In this document: in pieces, positions 44,161-54,755 of the stretch
Position numbering within the stretch: the stretch's first letter is position 1
How the letters are laid out: each line of letters starts with the position of its first letter
Origin: Neoceratodus forsteri
Taxonomy: Eukaryota > Chordata > Ceratodontiformes > Ceratodontidae
Assembly: GCA_016271365.2 (NCBI GenBank)
Contig: CM057453.1
Coordinates: 1,091,133,001-1,091,197,000, forward strand
Direction: 5' to 3'
DNA length: 64,000 nt
Program-made: the position numbers and the translations under genes
The notes under the pieces: generated by a model
Told to the model about the DNA's origin: nothing
Database searches by the model: none
The model's input: the letters and a program-made list of their open reading frames with translations, nothing else

Positions 44161-46146
44161 TACATAGATACATAGACAGTGTCGGCAGATAAGGGCCTAT
44201 GGCCCACCCAGTCTGCCCATTTGAGCTTGTAAGTTCAGTTTATGTTTTCCTAGAAGTCTGTTGCCCCTTACCCCTGACCTCCAGAATTCCTTTATGTCTA
44301 TCCCATGCATTCTTAAATCCCGTGATTGTTTCAGCCCCACCACTTCCTCTGGCAGGGTGTTCACTTGTCAACCACCGTTCTGTGAAAAAATTCTTACTCA
44401 TGTTTCCTCTGAATCGTCCTCCCTCCAACTTCATCCCATGCCTCTAGTCCTGGAAACATCTTTTTGCTTAAAATAGTGTATTCCTGCACGCTGTTCCTCC
44501 TGTGAGATACTTGTATGTCTATCATATCCCCTCTCCCTCCTCTCCTCCAGGGAGTACATGTTCAGTTCCTTCAACCTGTCTTCATAGGACTTGTGATGCA
44601 ATTCATGCACCATCTTTGTTGCCCTCCTCTGAACCTTCTCTACCCAGTCTATGTCCTCACGTAGGTATGGTCTCCAGAACTGTACACTGTACTCCAGGTG
44701 GGGCCTCACTAGTGTCTTGTATAGCAGAATTATGACCTCCCTTTCTGCTGGTGATGCCCTGCCTATACATCCCAGCATCCTATTTGCTTTACCTGATGCC
44801 TTGTCACACTGTTTCCTACCTTGAGGTCATCAGAGATGATAACCCAAGATCCCTTTCCTGCTTGGTGCATGCTATATCCTCACCCCCAACTGATATATTG
44901 CGCCAGGGTTTTGTGCCCCATATGCATTATCTTGACTTCTTTGCACTGAATTTCAACTGCCAAACCCCTGACCATTCTTCAAGTTTCTGCAGGTCCTTTC
45001 TCATTCTGTCTACACCCTCTGGTGTGTCTACTCTGTTACAGAGCATTGTGTCATCAGCGAACAGTGAAATTCTGCCTTCTAGGTCCTGTGCAATGTCACT
45101 GATGAAGATGTTGAATAGGACCGTTCCCAGCACTGATCCCTGTGGTACCCCACTGGTCACTCTTCTCTCTGTGGAGTGACAGCCATTTACCACCACCCTC
45201 TGTGTCCTGCCACCCAGCCAGTTACCTACCCACCACACTACTGTCCTGCCCACACCCATATTCCCCAGTCTGTGTAATAGTCTTCTATGTGGCACAGTGT
45301 CAAAGGCCTTGCTGAAGTCCAGATAGGCCAGGTCCACTGCCTCCCTGATCCACCTCCTAGTCACCCAGTCAAAAATTCAATGATGTTGGTCTGACATGAC
45401 CTTCCCTGGTGAAACCATGCTGCCTTGGGTCCTGTAGTCCATTGACAACCAGATGTTCCACCAATCTCTCCTTCAGTAGTGGTTCCATGATCTTCCCCAC
45501 TACCGAGGTGAGGCTGACTGGTCTGTAGTTCCCTGCTTCCTCTTTGTTTCCACTTTTGATAAGGGGACTACATCTGTTGTCCTCCAGTCTTTGGGTACCT
45601 CCCCTGTTTCCAGTGATCGGCTCAACAGGATAGCTAGAGGTTCAGCCACCACCTCTCTTAGTTCTTTAAGGACCCTGGGGTGCACCCCATCTGGCCCCAT
45701 TGCTTTATCAACTCTTATTACTTCCAGTTCCTTCAGGACCCTTTCTCGTGTAAAGGGACTTGTGTCCATTTCTGCACCATTCTCACCCCTTGTACTCCCT
45801 TCAGACCCATTACCCTCCTCTTCCTCAGTAAAGACTGAGCAGAAATACCTGTTCAATATGTCAGCTTTACTGTTGTCATCCTCCACGTGGCCCCCATCCT
45901 CCCCCTTCAGTCTCACTATCCCTCCCTTTGTCTTTCTTTTTTCACTTATGTACCTGTAAAAGGTTTTGTCCCCTCTACCCACTGATTCTGCAATGTGTTC
46001 TTCTGTCTGAGCTTTGGCTTCCCTTACTGACCTCCCTGCCTCCCTTTGCTTCTCCTGGTACTTCTCCCTATCCCCTTCTGCCTGTGTCTTTTTGTATTGC
46101 CTGAATGCAATCTTTTTGGCTTTCACTTTCTTTGCTACCTCTTTGT
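44161..46146 (-). mobile_element. CR1 LINE, 2 kb, 5' truncated
   Basis: The 3' end is at the left (ACATAGATACATAGACAGTG, GGCCTATGGCCCACCCAGTC). The satellite breaks at ..TTCAATGTT and resumes at about 46147 TTTCCTCACGAC, matching an uninterrupted unit (CAATGCTTTCTTCACAAC). It covers the linker, the RT and the 3' UTR. It is among the best-preserved LINE copies in the window. Confidence 0.92.
44431..46126 (-). pseudogene. CR1 ORF2: linker and reverse transcriptase
   Basis: Read on the minus strand. Piece 46126-45500 (208 codons) has the basic linker, GDKTFYRYISEKRKTKGGIV, then AMGPDGVHPRVLKELREV and LSRSLETGEVPKDWRTTDVV. A frameshift near 45540 follows. Piece 45364-44927 has YLDFSKAFDTVPHRRLLHRL, VTSGVPQGSVLGTVLFNIF and the catalytic FADD in ISLFADDTMLCN. 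Piece 44778-44431 has the thumb (RPHLEYSVQFWRPYLREDI, RRATKMVHELHHKSYEDRL). Catalytic residues are intact. The endonuclease is missing through 5' truncation. Only frameshifts disable the remaining ORF, so insertion was probably fairly recent. Confidence 0.92.
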
Positions 46147-46741
46147 TTCCTCACGACTTTGTTGTTTTCTGACCTTTTGGCCCTAAATTTTTCAACACTG
46201 TCTTTTTATGATCCCCACCTTGTGGTCACAGCAGATATAATTTTTAAAATCCCATTCAAAAGGTGACTTCATGGAGCAAATGCAAAAATATGCTTAGGAC
46301 AAGATTAGCAAAATAACACCTGTCACGTTCTTGAGGCAGGGAAACAAGAGGGCTATGTTGAAAATTGGGGGCTGAAATCTGTACACATCGCGATGTGATG
46401 AGTAAATGTTCAAAATAATCAGTGTTTCTTCATATGTTGTCGTTGTGTGACACACAGATTTTCCACATAGACTTTTATAACCCCTCCATCTGAACATAAC
46501 AAGTGTGATTTACAAAATATTGGCAACATGTTATTTCACACAAGTGCGAGAAAGACATTTTGGCCAGGATTTGAAAAATGATACCTGTCTTGTTCAAGAG
46601 GTAGTGTGAAAAAATGGCTACGCTGAACATTTGAGGTCAAAATATTGCAAATCACCAAAGTAATGTGCGAGTGTTGAAAACTGTCAATGTACCTTCATAA
46701 CTGTTGTTTTTTTAATATTTTGACCCCAAATTTCCAATATA

Positions 46742-48467
46742 GGGCCAGATATTCAAAACTTTGTGTTGGGCACAAACCGTTTGTGCAGGTTTAGGGCCGG
46801 GTTAGCGCAGGTCCGCTATATTCAAAAGATCAAATAGCACACACAAACTGCATTAGCATCAGGCAAAACTATAATGTCTGCAAGGGGCAAACTGAGGGGG
46901 CATGCCAGTACAATGCTATATTCAGTGAACAGCACCATGCAAAGTGGTTTTGCACAACATTAGCGCAACACTTTGCACGGTGCGTCCTTAAGGAAAGGTA
47001 GTCTTAACTCTGGGAAAACCATCTTTGTAAGACATTGTGGCTTTGCGCGGCTTTTGCGTGACTTCTGCGTGGCTTTGCGCAACCCCAGCCAAGAAGTATG
47101 ACACATAGAAATAAGCCAGACATAGAGGAAACATGCTGCTCACTGATGGCATCCCTATGATGCCATCATCTGCCACCAGTCCCAGCCATGTCAGGCAGTA
47201 GGTGCTGACCCGGCTCCCAGTGGACACCATGGCAGTGCGGCCTTACAGCACACACCTGCAGACCACCCTTCTGTGGACACCAACAGATGCCAGCTCATAC
47301 ATGCAGCACTGTGGGCATGGAGGGTGTTAAGGGGAGGGTGTACAAGTGGCCAGGCTGCACCACAGACTGGGTGCGGCCCCAAGGCTGGGACACATCATGC
47401 AGTACACATGGGCGAGTGTTGGGAATACCCCAACATCAGTGTGCCTGTCTGATGGTATGTGCCCCCACAGCCACATACTGCACATCTGTACAGACATCAC
47501 AGCGTACACAGCCACCGTGTATGTGTCACAAAGAGCATCCCATGCCAGTGGTGCAGCATCTGTGGGTGGCACAACAGCATAGCAGTAATGTCCACTGTCA
47601 GTAAATACCTGCAAGTTGAGCCTGACACTGTGTACGGTGCAGTGGTCATCACTGCCCTACACACCATAGGCATTGCTGTGTCCCTCACATTACTGGCCCC
47701 CTTGCTACTGTAGTGCCTGCTATGCACTGTAGCATGGACTACAGTTTGACAGTTGCATGCAGCACCACCACCTGTGCCTGTGCTGTGTAGTCCCCTGGGG
47801 CACAATATGCTATGCTGTACTCTATAAATGTAGTCTGCAGCTACCACCATGCACTCCCAGACTAACCTACAGGTGAAGCTATGGGATCCTGCAATAACGC
47901 TGGGCAAACTCCATGAAAATCAAGTCATAATGAGATGCTAATCAGATGCTTGCCCAGAAACTACCTAAGTAGGCTCATTTGCATGTCACTTTTGAATATA
48001 GCAAAGTCTAGCCCTGGGCAAACGTGGTTGTGCCAGGCAAATGGCTTAGCTCCACACTAAACCTGCGCAAATGTGTTAGCACCATGCAAATGTTTCGGAA
48101 TTATTGTACATTTTTGCACAATGTAATTTCACATGTGCTGCTGCTTGCAGCTTTACTGAGTCCATGCCTTTTGCTGGCACACACATTAGGCACATAGTCC
48201 ACCTATACCTTCCTTCACGTCGCTGTGGACTTGGCTGCTGTTGTGGTGTTCACTTCCTGGTTGCTATATTCAGAGCTGTTTTATTCCCGGGCTATGTTTT
48301 CACTGCACTCCCAGCCCAGTTTGCCTGGCTTTCTTAGCATGCTATACTCAGCAGGTTTAGCACCAGGGCTATCCCTTTTGAACATAGCGGGCTATTGGGT
48401 CTGGGCTAATTTAGCATACTGGGCAGTGCTAATTTAGCCCCGAAGCAAAGTTTTGAATATCTGGCCC
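46742..48467. mobile_element. Harbinger-like non-autonomous transposon
   Basis: Terminal inverted repeats of 22 bases are perfect (46742-46763 and 48446-48467, starting GGGCCAGATATTCAAAAC). ATA flanks both ends (46739-46741 and 48468-48470). Removing the element with one ATA gives CCAATATAGTCTCTT, matching satellite units with CCAACATAGTCTTTT, so the boundaries are secure. A 3-bp duplication fits PIF/Harbinger, although TAA or TTA is usual there. Copies of ATATTCAAA or TTTGAATAT recur near both ends (46763, 46830, 46918, 47993). No transposase was recognised; the longest minus-strand frame (47907-47497) matches nothing I know. Confidence 0.88.
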
Positions 48468-48506
48468 ATAGTCTCTTAAACCCTGTAGGTAAACATTTTC
48501 AGATCC

Positions 48507-48817
48507 ACGATGTCGGTTTAACAACACTTTGGTCGACCAGCATCTCCGCAATGGGATTTATGTCGACCACAAGTTGCAGTAGACATAAATCCCATATGCC
48601 TCCCGGTCCCATTTTTCTATCAGGGGGCTTTGCCCCTCAACCCCCCACTATGGATTATAAACTCCAGTTGGAGTTGATTTGGAGAGGGGGTGCAGGACTG
48701 GGAGACAGTGTGCCCCTGTCTTGGGTGCACCAACACAGCAACCTGTCAGCAAAGTGTCAATTTTTGCCAACAGTGAGGTATGTCGCTGTGTTGGTGTCAC
48801 CTTCGAGTCGGCATACT
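48507..48817. mobile_element. Hairpin-rich 311-bp insertion in the satellite
   Basis: It is flanked by near-identical 15-base words (AACATTTTCAGATCC ending 48506 and AACATTTTCAAATCC from 48818), compatible with a diverged target duplication. Inside are two strong stems: TGGGATTTATGTCGAC with its inverse at 48552-48597, and CACCAACACAGC (48728) with GCTGTGTTGGTG (48785). There is no ORF. Family unknown. Confidence 0.55.
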
Positions 48818-49010
48818 AACATTTTCAAATCCTGCCTAATAGGTGATTTTGCAGAGCAACTACAATCACATTTTGGGATGTATTTGAAAAATGTCACCTA
48901 CCTTGTTCATAAAGTGGTGTCCCAAAAAGGCCATATTGAAAATTGTTGTGGGGGGCATATTAAAAATGACCAAATTATGAGTACAAGTTTAAAACTCACC
49001 AAAATACATT

Positions 49011-50042
49011 GATGCACTTACCTGATTTCCTCAGTTTCTGGTCCGGCATTGAAGAGTGATGACATGTCCTTGATCCACAGAAGACTGCAGCACTGGACCT
49101 CGGGTAGGTAAGTAAGGGGTAGGAGGGGGTGTGGGGTGCTAAGTGGGGGGTCAGGTGATGGAGGGAAACTGTGTTGGGGATGGTGGTGGCAATAGACATT
49201 GATGGTCCATATTTTTTACAGGGTTTAAAAAAATTTGAAAAAAAGAAACTAAGGGATGGTTTTCTTTATTTTGGGTACCACACTGGGGATTGGGCACCCC
49301 AGTGTTGGTTTTATCTTTAAGGGGCAATGGAAGTGATGAAGACATGGAAGGGATATTTGGCAGAGGGTCGGATATTGAAATGGGGCTCAGGAAGCAATGG
49401 GGAGGTAGGAGGGATACTTGGCAGAGGGTGGCATATTGAAATCAGGATGGGAAGCAATGTGGAGGTGGGAGGGATACTTGGCAGAGGGTGAAATATTTTA
49501 ATGGGGCATGGAAGCAACTGTGACCTCAGCTGCTTGTCAGACAGTGTGTGGGGGAACAAAAATATTGTGAGCTCAGCTGCTAGTCAGATGGTGTGTGCGT
49601 GGACAGAAAAGACACACAGCATGATGGCAGTTGTCAAGACATTGCTCAGCTGTTTGCTGGGCAACTTCATGCAGATTAAAGCATTAAGGCACTCTCTTAT
49701 AGGAGTGCTTTGGTCCTTTCAACTATGAGAAGTTTCTACCATGCAAGCAGTGACCAGTGTCATGATCAGCCTGGCTGGTCATTAGTCTGTCACTGCCAAG
49801 CCCACTGGAGCTTGAGCTGCATTGGACCTGCCAGTGACACACTTCTGAAATGCAGTTCTTTGTAACAAAATGTTCGCTGTGAATGCATACACATGCAAAC
49901 ATAAAAAGGGGACAGAACTGCAGAAATATAGTTCTGGCTGACTGGTACAGGGAGAAAAGCACAGAACTATAAAACAGTGGATTGCAGGTTTAGCCCCCCT
50001 CAGGGCCACAGACAATATTGTCTAAGGAACTCTGAACTACAG
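49011..50042. repeat. Mostly unassigned, with a 60-bp tandem repeat
   Basis: GGGATACTTGGCAGAGGG-type blocks at 49350, 49411 and 49471 define a ~60-base unit in three copies (49320-49520). AGCTCAGCTGCTTGTCAGAC-like blocks recur at about 49526 and 49570. The rest has no recognised content. Confidence 0.6.
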
Positions 50043-50310
50043 TAAACTTGTAGCCAGTCCAGTGGCATGGAGGGCTGAGGTGGTGGACACCTCATCTTCC
50101 CACCACACTGGTGACCTGGGTTCAGGAATGGATCAAGATCACTCAGGGGCTGGTGGTGGGAGGGATATTTAGTGCCCATCGATGGACCTCTTCCTTCGGG
50201 GTGAGGAGACAGTGTGTACTGCTGCTTGGCTGTCACCTAGTGGAGGGTAGGTGAAACAGCAGCGGTCACCAGAACTGAAAGTCAGAGGTGGACGAATATG
50301 CACCATCTCC
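50043..50310 (+). mobile_element. tRNA-derived SINE
   Basis: The A-box region CCAGTCCAGTGGCATGG and B-box region GGGTTCAGGAATG (about 50118) lie about 65 bases apart, as in a tRNA-type internal promoter. The head aligns with the SINEs at 53340 and 63665 (CTGAGG, TGGACACC, ACACTGGTGACC). Confidence 0.65.
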
Positions 50311-51493
50311 ATGGTCTACATGTGCACTACTGCACACTGTCGGCTCTGACTCAAGGGGAGTGATGGGTAGAAAACAACCCATTTGCAAGATGATGCTGTG
50401 ACCCTTAAGGCACCCCACCACCATCCATGGTATCCACTCACACAATGAGGTAAGAAGTAGATGGGGTAAGTCCTGGATGTGGGGTGAAGGAGCTGGTGGT
50501 CAACAGTAGAAAGGAGCCAATAGGGAGGGGCAAGAGGATACAGGTCATATGGGGAGGAAAAAAGGAATGCAAACATATTTGAACGATAAACAGAACTGAG
50601 TCTAACTCTCACATTTTTCAAAGTTATCCAACTGGTATAACAGGCTCTTTTTCTTTGTTTGTAAACTCTGTTTATGTCCCCTCAAAGCTGGCCCCTTAGA
50701 TCTCTTCCAGGCATGGATTCTGGGCTATGGCTTTCTCCTGCTCTGCCGAGGTCCTCCGACCTGTCCTCCATCCCGGGAAGCTCTCTCCCCTCACTCTGAC
50801 CTAACCAACCCCCAGTCTCTGAGCCCCCGAGGCAGGGCCACCACTCATCTGGTGCTCTATCTAGAATCTAGTAGTTGACTGGAGGGGAGGTGAAAGCCGG
50901 AGGCCGGTTAGAAGGGCCTGTGGTTGAACATGGGTGCCATACCACAGATCCTGCCATTGCCTGTCTGGGTGCCAGGGAGCTTAATTTTTTCTGGAGGGGG
51001 GTGCAGATGTGCAATGACACCCTGCACACAATGGGTGCACTCCCACACCCATGCATAAGGTGTCCACCAACACCCCCATCACCTGCAAAAGCACACCACA
51101 AGTTGCGCTGCACCTAGTCTCCACTGGGAGCCACTGGTACTGCAACGTATGCTACCCATCCACCCTGAGCAGAGGACAGCAGTCCTACGGACGCTCAATC
51201 CTCTCCTGCCCCTGCTGACCCCCAATGACCCAAGCTCGTTCCCAAACCTGGGTCTCAGCGTGGTGTAAGGTGTGGCATCCAGTGCCTCAACCCTCAGTGC
51301 CCCCAGGCCGGCATCAAGGGCTCTTTAAAGGGAATATAAAAATATGTAATTTAAATCAACTATTGTTGGTGATTTCTGTTAATTACTGACATGCTGTTAA
51401 TGTATCTGAAGCTATTATATTTGCATTCTGCAAGCTGTTTTTCCCCAACTCTATTTAAAGCTTTCAAATCAGCGCTTCCTGTCTGTAAGTAGG

Positions 51494-51499
<6 letters not shown>
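50311..51499. other. Unassigned, GC-rich in the second half
   Basis: No gene or transposon end is recognised. From about 50680 the sequence is C-rich with short chance ORFs on both strands. The stretch ends in A/T-rich DNA before the CA microsatellite. Confidence 0.35.

Positions 51500-51545
<46 letters not shown>
51500..51545. repeat. CA dinucleotide microsatellite
   Basis: About 23 uninterrupted CA units. It lies directly before the candidate exon, where it could affect splicing if the exon is real. Confidence 0.97.
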
Positions 51546-51546
<1 letters not shown>

Positions 51547-51547
<1 letters not shown>

Positions 51548-51709
51548 TGAGGCTTGATGTTTATCTTCAAAACCTAATGATGCCTGCCGGCTGGCTGGCT
51601 GATGTGCAGAAAACCATTGTCATTGATGGGGCTTTATTCTTTGGACTTCAAGACATTTATGCCCATCAGCCAGATGAACCCTGTCATTGTCAGGATTGGC
51701 TTTCAAAAG
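51547..51709 (+). CDS. Candidate host-gene exon, unknown gene
   Basis: An open stretch of about 54 codons ends at a consensus donor (CAAAAG then GTAAGC at 51710). Its translation contains DVQKTIVIDGALFFGLQDIY and PDEPCHCQDW. Composition is balanced, with hydrophobic and acidic residues mixed, unlike the repeat-derived ORFs nearby, and no transposon motif is present. The frame continues into the intron and stops at 51736. The 5' edge is unclear: no good pyrimidine tract and AG lies upstream, only the CA repeat, so the true acceptor may be inside the ORF or the exon may be decayed. I do not recognise the family. It may equally be a processed fragment or a chance ORF. Confidence 0.35.
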
Positions 51710-52096
51710 GTAAGCCTCTAGCATTCCTTCATCCATAGTCTTATACAGTACATACCTACACAGCCCTCTACACTACAGTTACAAAATATTCACTTTGTGC
51801 ATGCATGCAAGCAAACATAACAATATCTGTTTGTGGTTTGCAGTTTGAAGACCTGTCTGCTCCCCCCTTTCATTCTTTGCACACTAATATTTAGCTGTGC
51901 TTACCTGGAAATTGATACTCATGAGAGTGTTTGTGTGAGATAAAATAAAAAAAAAGAAACCTAATCAGAGTCACTGACTTTTTCGACAACTGCAACTCTT
52001 GAACCCTCTAGTTGTGAATACATAACCCTGGAATTCAGATTCGCAAGTGGAAAACCATTACTACTTTATGGAGGGTATAGACCACCCCATTTATCA

Positions 52097-52390
52097 ATGC
52101 AAGCTTTGTACTCAATCCATGACGCATTGTTACCATTTTCTCATTCCCATGAACTTTTAGTTCTTGGTGATTTTAATGTGGACTGGTTGCTCCCAACTAA
52201 GTCACAATTATTAAAAACAATAGCACTTAATCCTGGCCTGGAGCAGTTGGTGACAGAACCCACTCGAGTAAATGTGAATAAGCGCAATGATTCTTCTCGA
52301 ATTAACTTGATTTTAACAAACTGTCCTCATAACTATCATGCAACAGTGGTAGCTGCCAACTTATTTAGTGACCATAACATTGTGTTTTGA
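52097..52390 (+). pseudogene. LINE endonuclease domain (C-terminal part)
   Basis: The translation has LLVLGDFNVDWL, then SRINLILTNCPHNYHATVV and LFSDHNIVF. These are the GDFN, (S/D)-x-I-D-L and SDH motifs of apurinic-type endonucleases that nick the target for LINE insertion. The N-terminal half of the domain is reduced to a YGGYRPP motif in another frame near 52075. The active-site Asp of GDFN and the SDH pair are kept, but the truncation abolishes function. Confidence 0.85.
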
Positions 52391-52875
52391 ATAAAGGGTC
52401 AGACAAGGAACAGGGCCCAGCCTCGTTTACTACAGTTTAGGTCCTTTAAAACTTTTGATTATTTTGCCTTTCTTGCTGATCTTGATTACATAAATTGGGA
52501 TAGATTAGAACTAATACCGGACCTGGATCTGACCTGGAATTATGTCTTGGCTGATTTCTACATGTATGTAGCAAACATATGCCAGTCAAATCTCGTACGG
52601 TAAAGATAAATTCAACACCTTGGTATTCATCCAACTTGATGAAACTGAAATAACTTAAAAATAAGGCCTGGGCTAAAAGCCCATATATGAGGAAAGACAG
52701 GCGATTAGTATAATTATCGGAAGTGAAGGAACTTATATGTCTCTAAAGTAAGACAAGCTAAATACAAGTTCCTCAAAACTAAGACCTCTGAGTCTATAAG
52801 AACCACACAAAATTCTGGGGAATACTAAAGGATCTATATGGTCAAGGAAAATCAAAAGCTAGCATTCTTCTGTCC

Positions 52876-54239
52876 ATGGAGGAAACATTTGAACGTGACA
52901 TGGCTCTCCCAGATAGATTCAATACATTTTTTATAGAATCTGGGAATTTCTTTGGTGGTTCCACTGGTCCCTTGTCTAATCCCTGGACTACAAATCACGG
53001 GGATGTGCATCAATTAGTCTTTAAAGAAATAGGAAAACATGAAATGCTGGAATTACTTTTGGGGTTAAAGTTGAGTAGTAGCAGTGGCCCAAATGAATTT
53101 TCCTCCGCAATGTTGAGGTATACGGCAACTCACATAGCTGAACCCTTGGCATATCTGTTCACTTGGTTTATTACATCGGGACATATCCCTGAGGGTTGGA
53201 AGTCAGCCAGGGTGGTCCCCATCTATATGGGGGGACCGTGGCCATCTGTTCAACTATAGGCCAATATCTTTGGTGCCGGTGGTAAGCAAAATATTTTACT
53301 AACTCTAGACTAAAATTAAATATATCAAAAACTAAATGTATGGGTTGGCCCAGTGGTGCTGAGGGTTGAGGCACTGGACTCCACACCTCACACTACACTG
53401 GTGACCCGTGTTCGGGAATGAACCCAGGTCATCGGGGGTTGGCAGGTGAGGGAAGAGATTCAGCATCCGGACAACTGCGCTCTCTTCCTGGGGAGGGTTA
53501 GGGTACAACGCTCGCTCAAGGAGTGACCTCTGGCAGTGGCTGGGGGTGGCCAAAAGCAGCGGCGTGGAGTAAGCCTGGGGGTGGAGCCATGGCAGCACAT
53601 GGGATTCAAGTATGTAACCCCCCCCACTGATAGGTGATGGCACCTTCTTCTACGGTCCACACTCCTGGAGTCAGGCTCGGCCCACTCCGCCCTCCTCTCC
53701 GGACCGGTGACTTAATACTATAAGAAAGAGCGCCCTGGGCGGGGGTGACCCTTCCCCGGAGGGCAGACCCGGGGGATGCCAGAGGCCAGAGAGGAGCTGA
53801 AGGGGTAGCCAAGTCATACAAGGAGGTAGAGACGGTGGATATCGGAGGTCATCAGAGAGAGTTTGGTGGAGTACGTAGGGAGCGCAAAAAACAGAGTTTG
53901 AAAAAAAACTAAATGTGTGATTTTTGGGACAGCTTCAAAATTAAGAGGGACCCTGAATTGGAAATTGTTGATGGGTCAGGTAGTATTTTGGGGTGTGTGG
54001 GTAGTTACAAGTATTTAGGGCTTTGGTTGGATAGGTTAGGTTCGGGGAACACCCATGTAGATAAGCTTATAATCCAGTTGAGTAAGAGGGTTGGCTTTCT
54101 TTATAGACACAAAAATTGCTTTGATTCAGAAACATTACATTTAATTATAAAAGTCAAAATTTTTCCATTAATAGATTATGGAGATACTTTGTATGACAGT
54201 GCAACCAGCGATAGGTTGTCTAGTTTAGATGTTTTATAG
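52876..54239 (+). pseudogene. LINE RT pieces flanking a deletion
   Basis: Piece 52876-53259 has FNTFFIESGNFF, SSSSGPNEFSSAMLRYTA and GHIPEGWKSARVVPIYMGG, then NYRPISLVPVVSKIF after a frameshift. The next piece begins at LNISKTK and, after the SINE, continues 53913-54239 with YKYLGLWLDRLG, RVGFLYRHKNCFDSETL and IFPLIDYGDTLYDSATS, a typical thumb and C-terminus. About 150 residues including both catalytic aspartates are absent between them. The copy cannot encode an active enzyme. Confidence 0.85.
53340..53903 (+). mobile_element. tRNA-derived SINE inserted in the LINE
   Basis: AAAAACTAAATGT is present before (53327-53339) and after (53904-53916). The head TTGGCCCAGTGGTGCTGAGG and the B-box-like GTGTTCGGGAATGAAC give an RNA polymerase III promoter; a GC-rich body and A-rich 3' end follow. 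It is the most complete of three copies (also 50043 and 63665). Its insertion postdates the LINE. Confidence 0.85.
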
Positions 54240-54755
54240 GTTAGCCAGATAGATTGGTGTTGAATTGTCCAAAATGTATGCATTATTGCAAGATGCACAA
54301 GCAACTGGGATGGATGGATACCCTTGTGTGATAGAAGGGATTTTCATAAACGGGTATTTGCTTACAAAATGTGGGTTGGGACACGTCCCTTTATATTTGA
54401 GTAAAAGGTTAAGTTTCAGGAACATTGCACCCTTGTTGAGGAACTCTAGCACAAGAGAAATGTTGGTACCTCTGTACAAAACAAAATGTTCTCAATCTTG
54501 CTTTAGTCACTATGTTTAAGTTCTCTGAAACAGTCTTCCTCAAGAATTTAGGGTCCATACCAGGCAACCTCCCCTTAGTTCCAACTTTGAAAACGTTTCT
54601 GTGGTTATTGGAAAAGCTGTGTAATTGTTTTAATTAAATGTGTTATGATGTTGTTTATTTATATTTGAATGTTTGTATAAAGTATGTATGGAAGGTCACC
54701 ATTGTAAATGAGTTCATACTCAATGGTTTAAACCTTGAAATAAACAAACACACAC

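Larger units (their letters stand above)
43081..49010 (+). repeat. ~273-bp satellite-like array, broken by insertions
   Basis: The landmark TTGACCCCAAATTT(T)C, or a variant of it, lies at about 43088, 43921, 46183, 46456 and 46728. Once inserted elements are subtracted, spacing is about 250-277 bases. Other shared words are AAATCCCATC, AAAAGGTGATTT, GAAAAATGACACCTGTC and GGGGTCAAAATCTG. Insertions are CR1 at 43225 and 44161, a Harbinger-like element at 46742, and a hairpin element at 48507. About five units are present; the last ends near 49010. Confidence 0.85.
51955..54755 (+). mobile_element. L2-like LINE with RT deletion and SINE insertion
   Basis: Plus-strand order: C-terminal endonuclease (about 52010-52390), linker (to about 52870), RT fingers (52876-53295), then the C-terminal RT and tail (53300-54755). 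The central palm, with the DLSKAFD, PQGSVLGP and YADD boxes, is missing: the fingers run directly into a thumb-proximal LNISKTK segment. A 564-bp SINE interrupts the latter. The 3' end is TTGAAATAAACAAACACAC. 5' truncated. Confidence 0.85.

Noticed and set aside
45591..45959. 122-codon plus-strand frame
   Set aside because: It is the antisense shadow of the CR1 reverse transcriptase on the minus strand.
53342..53425. tRNA gene
   Set aside because: It has A- and B-box-like sequences but no proper cloverleaf, and it continues into a SINE body with a target duplication.
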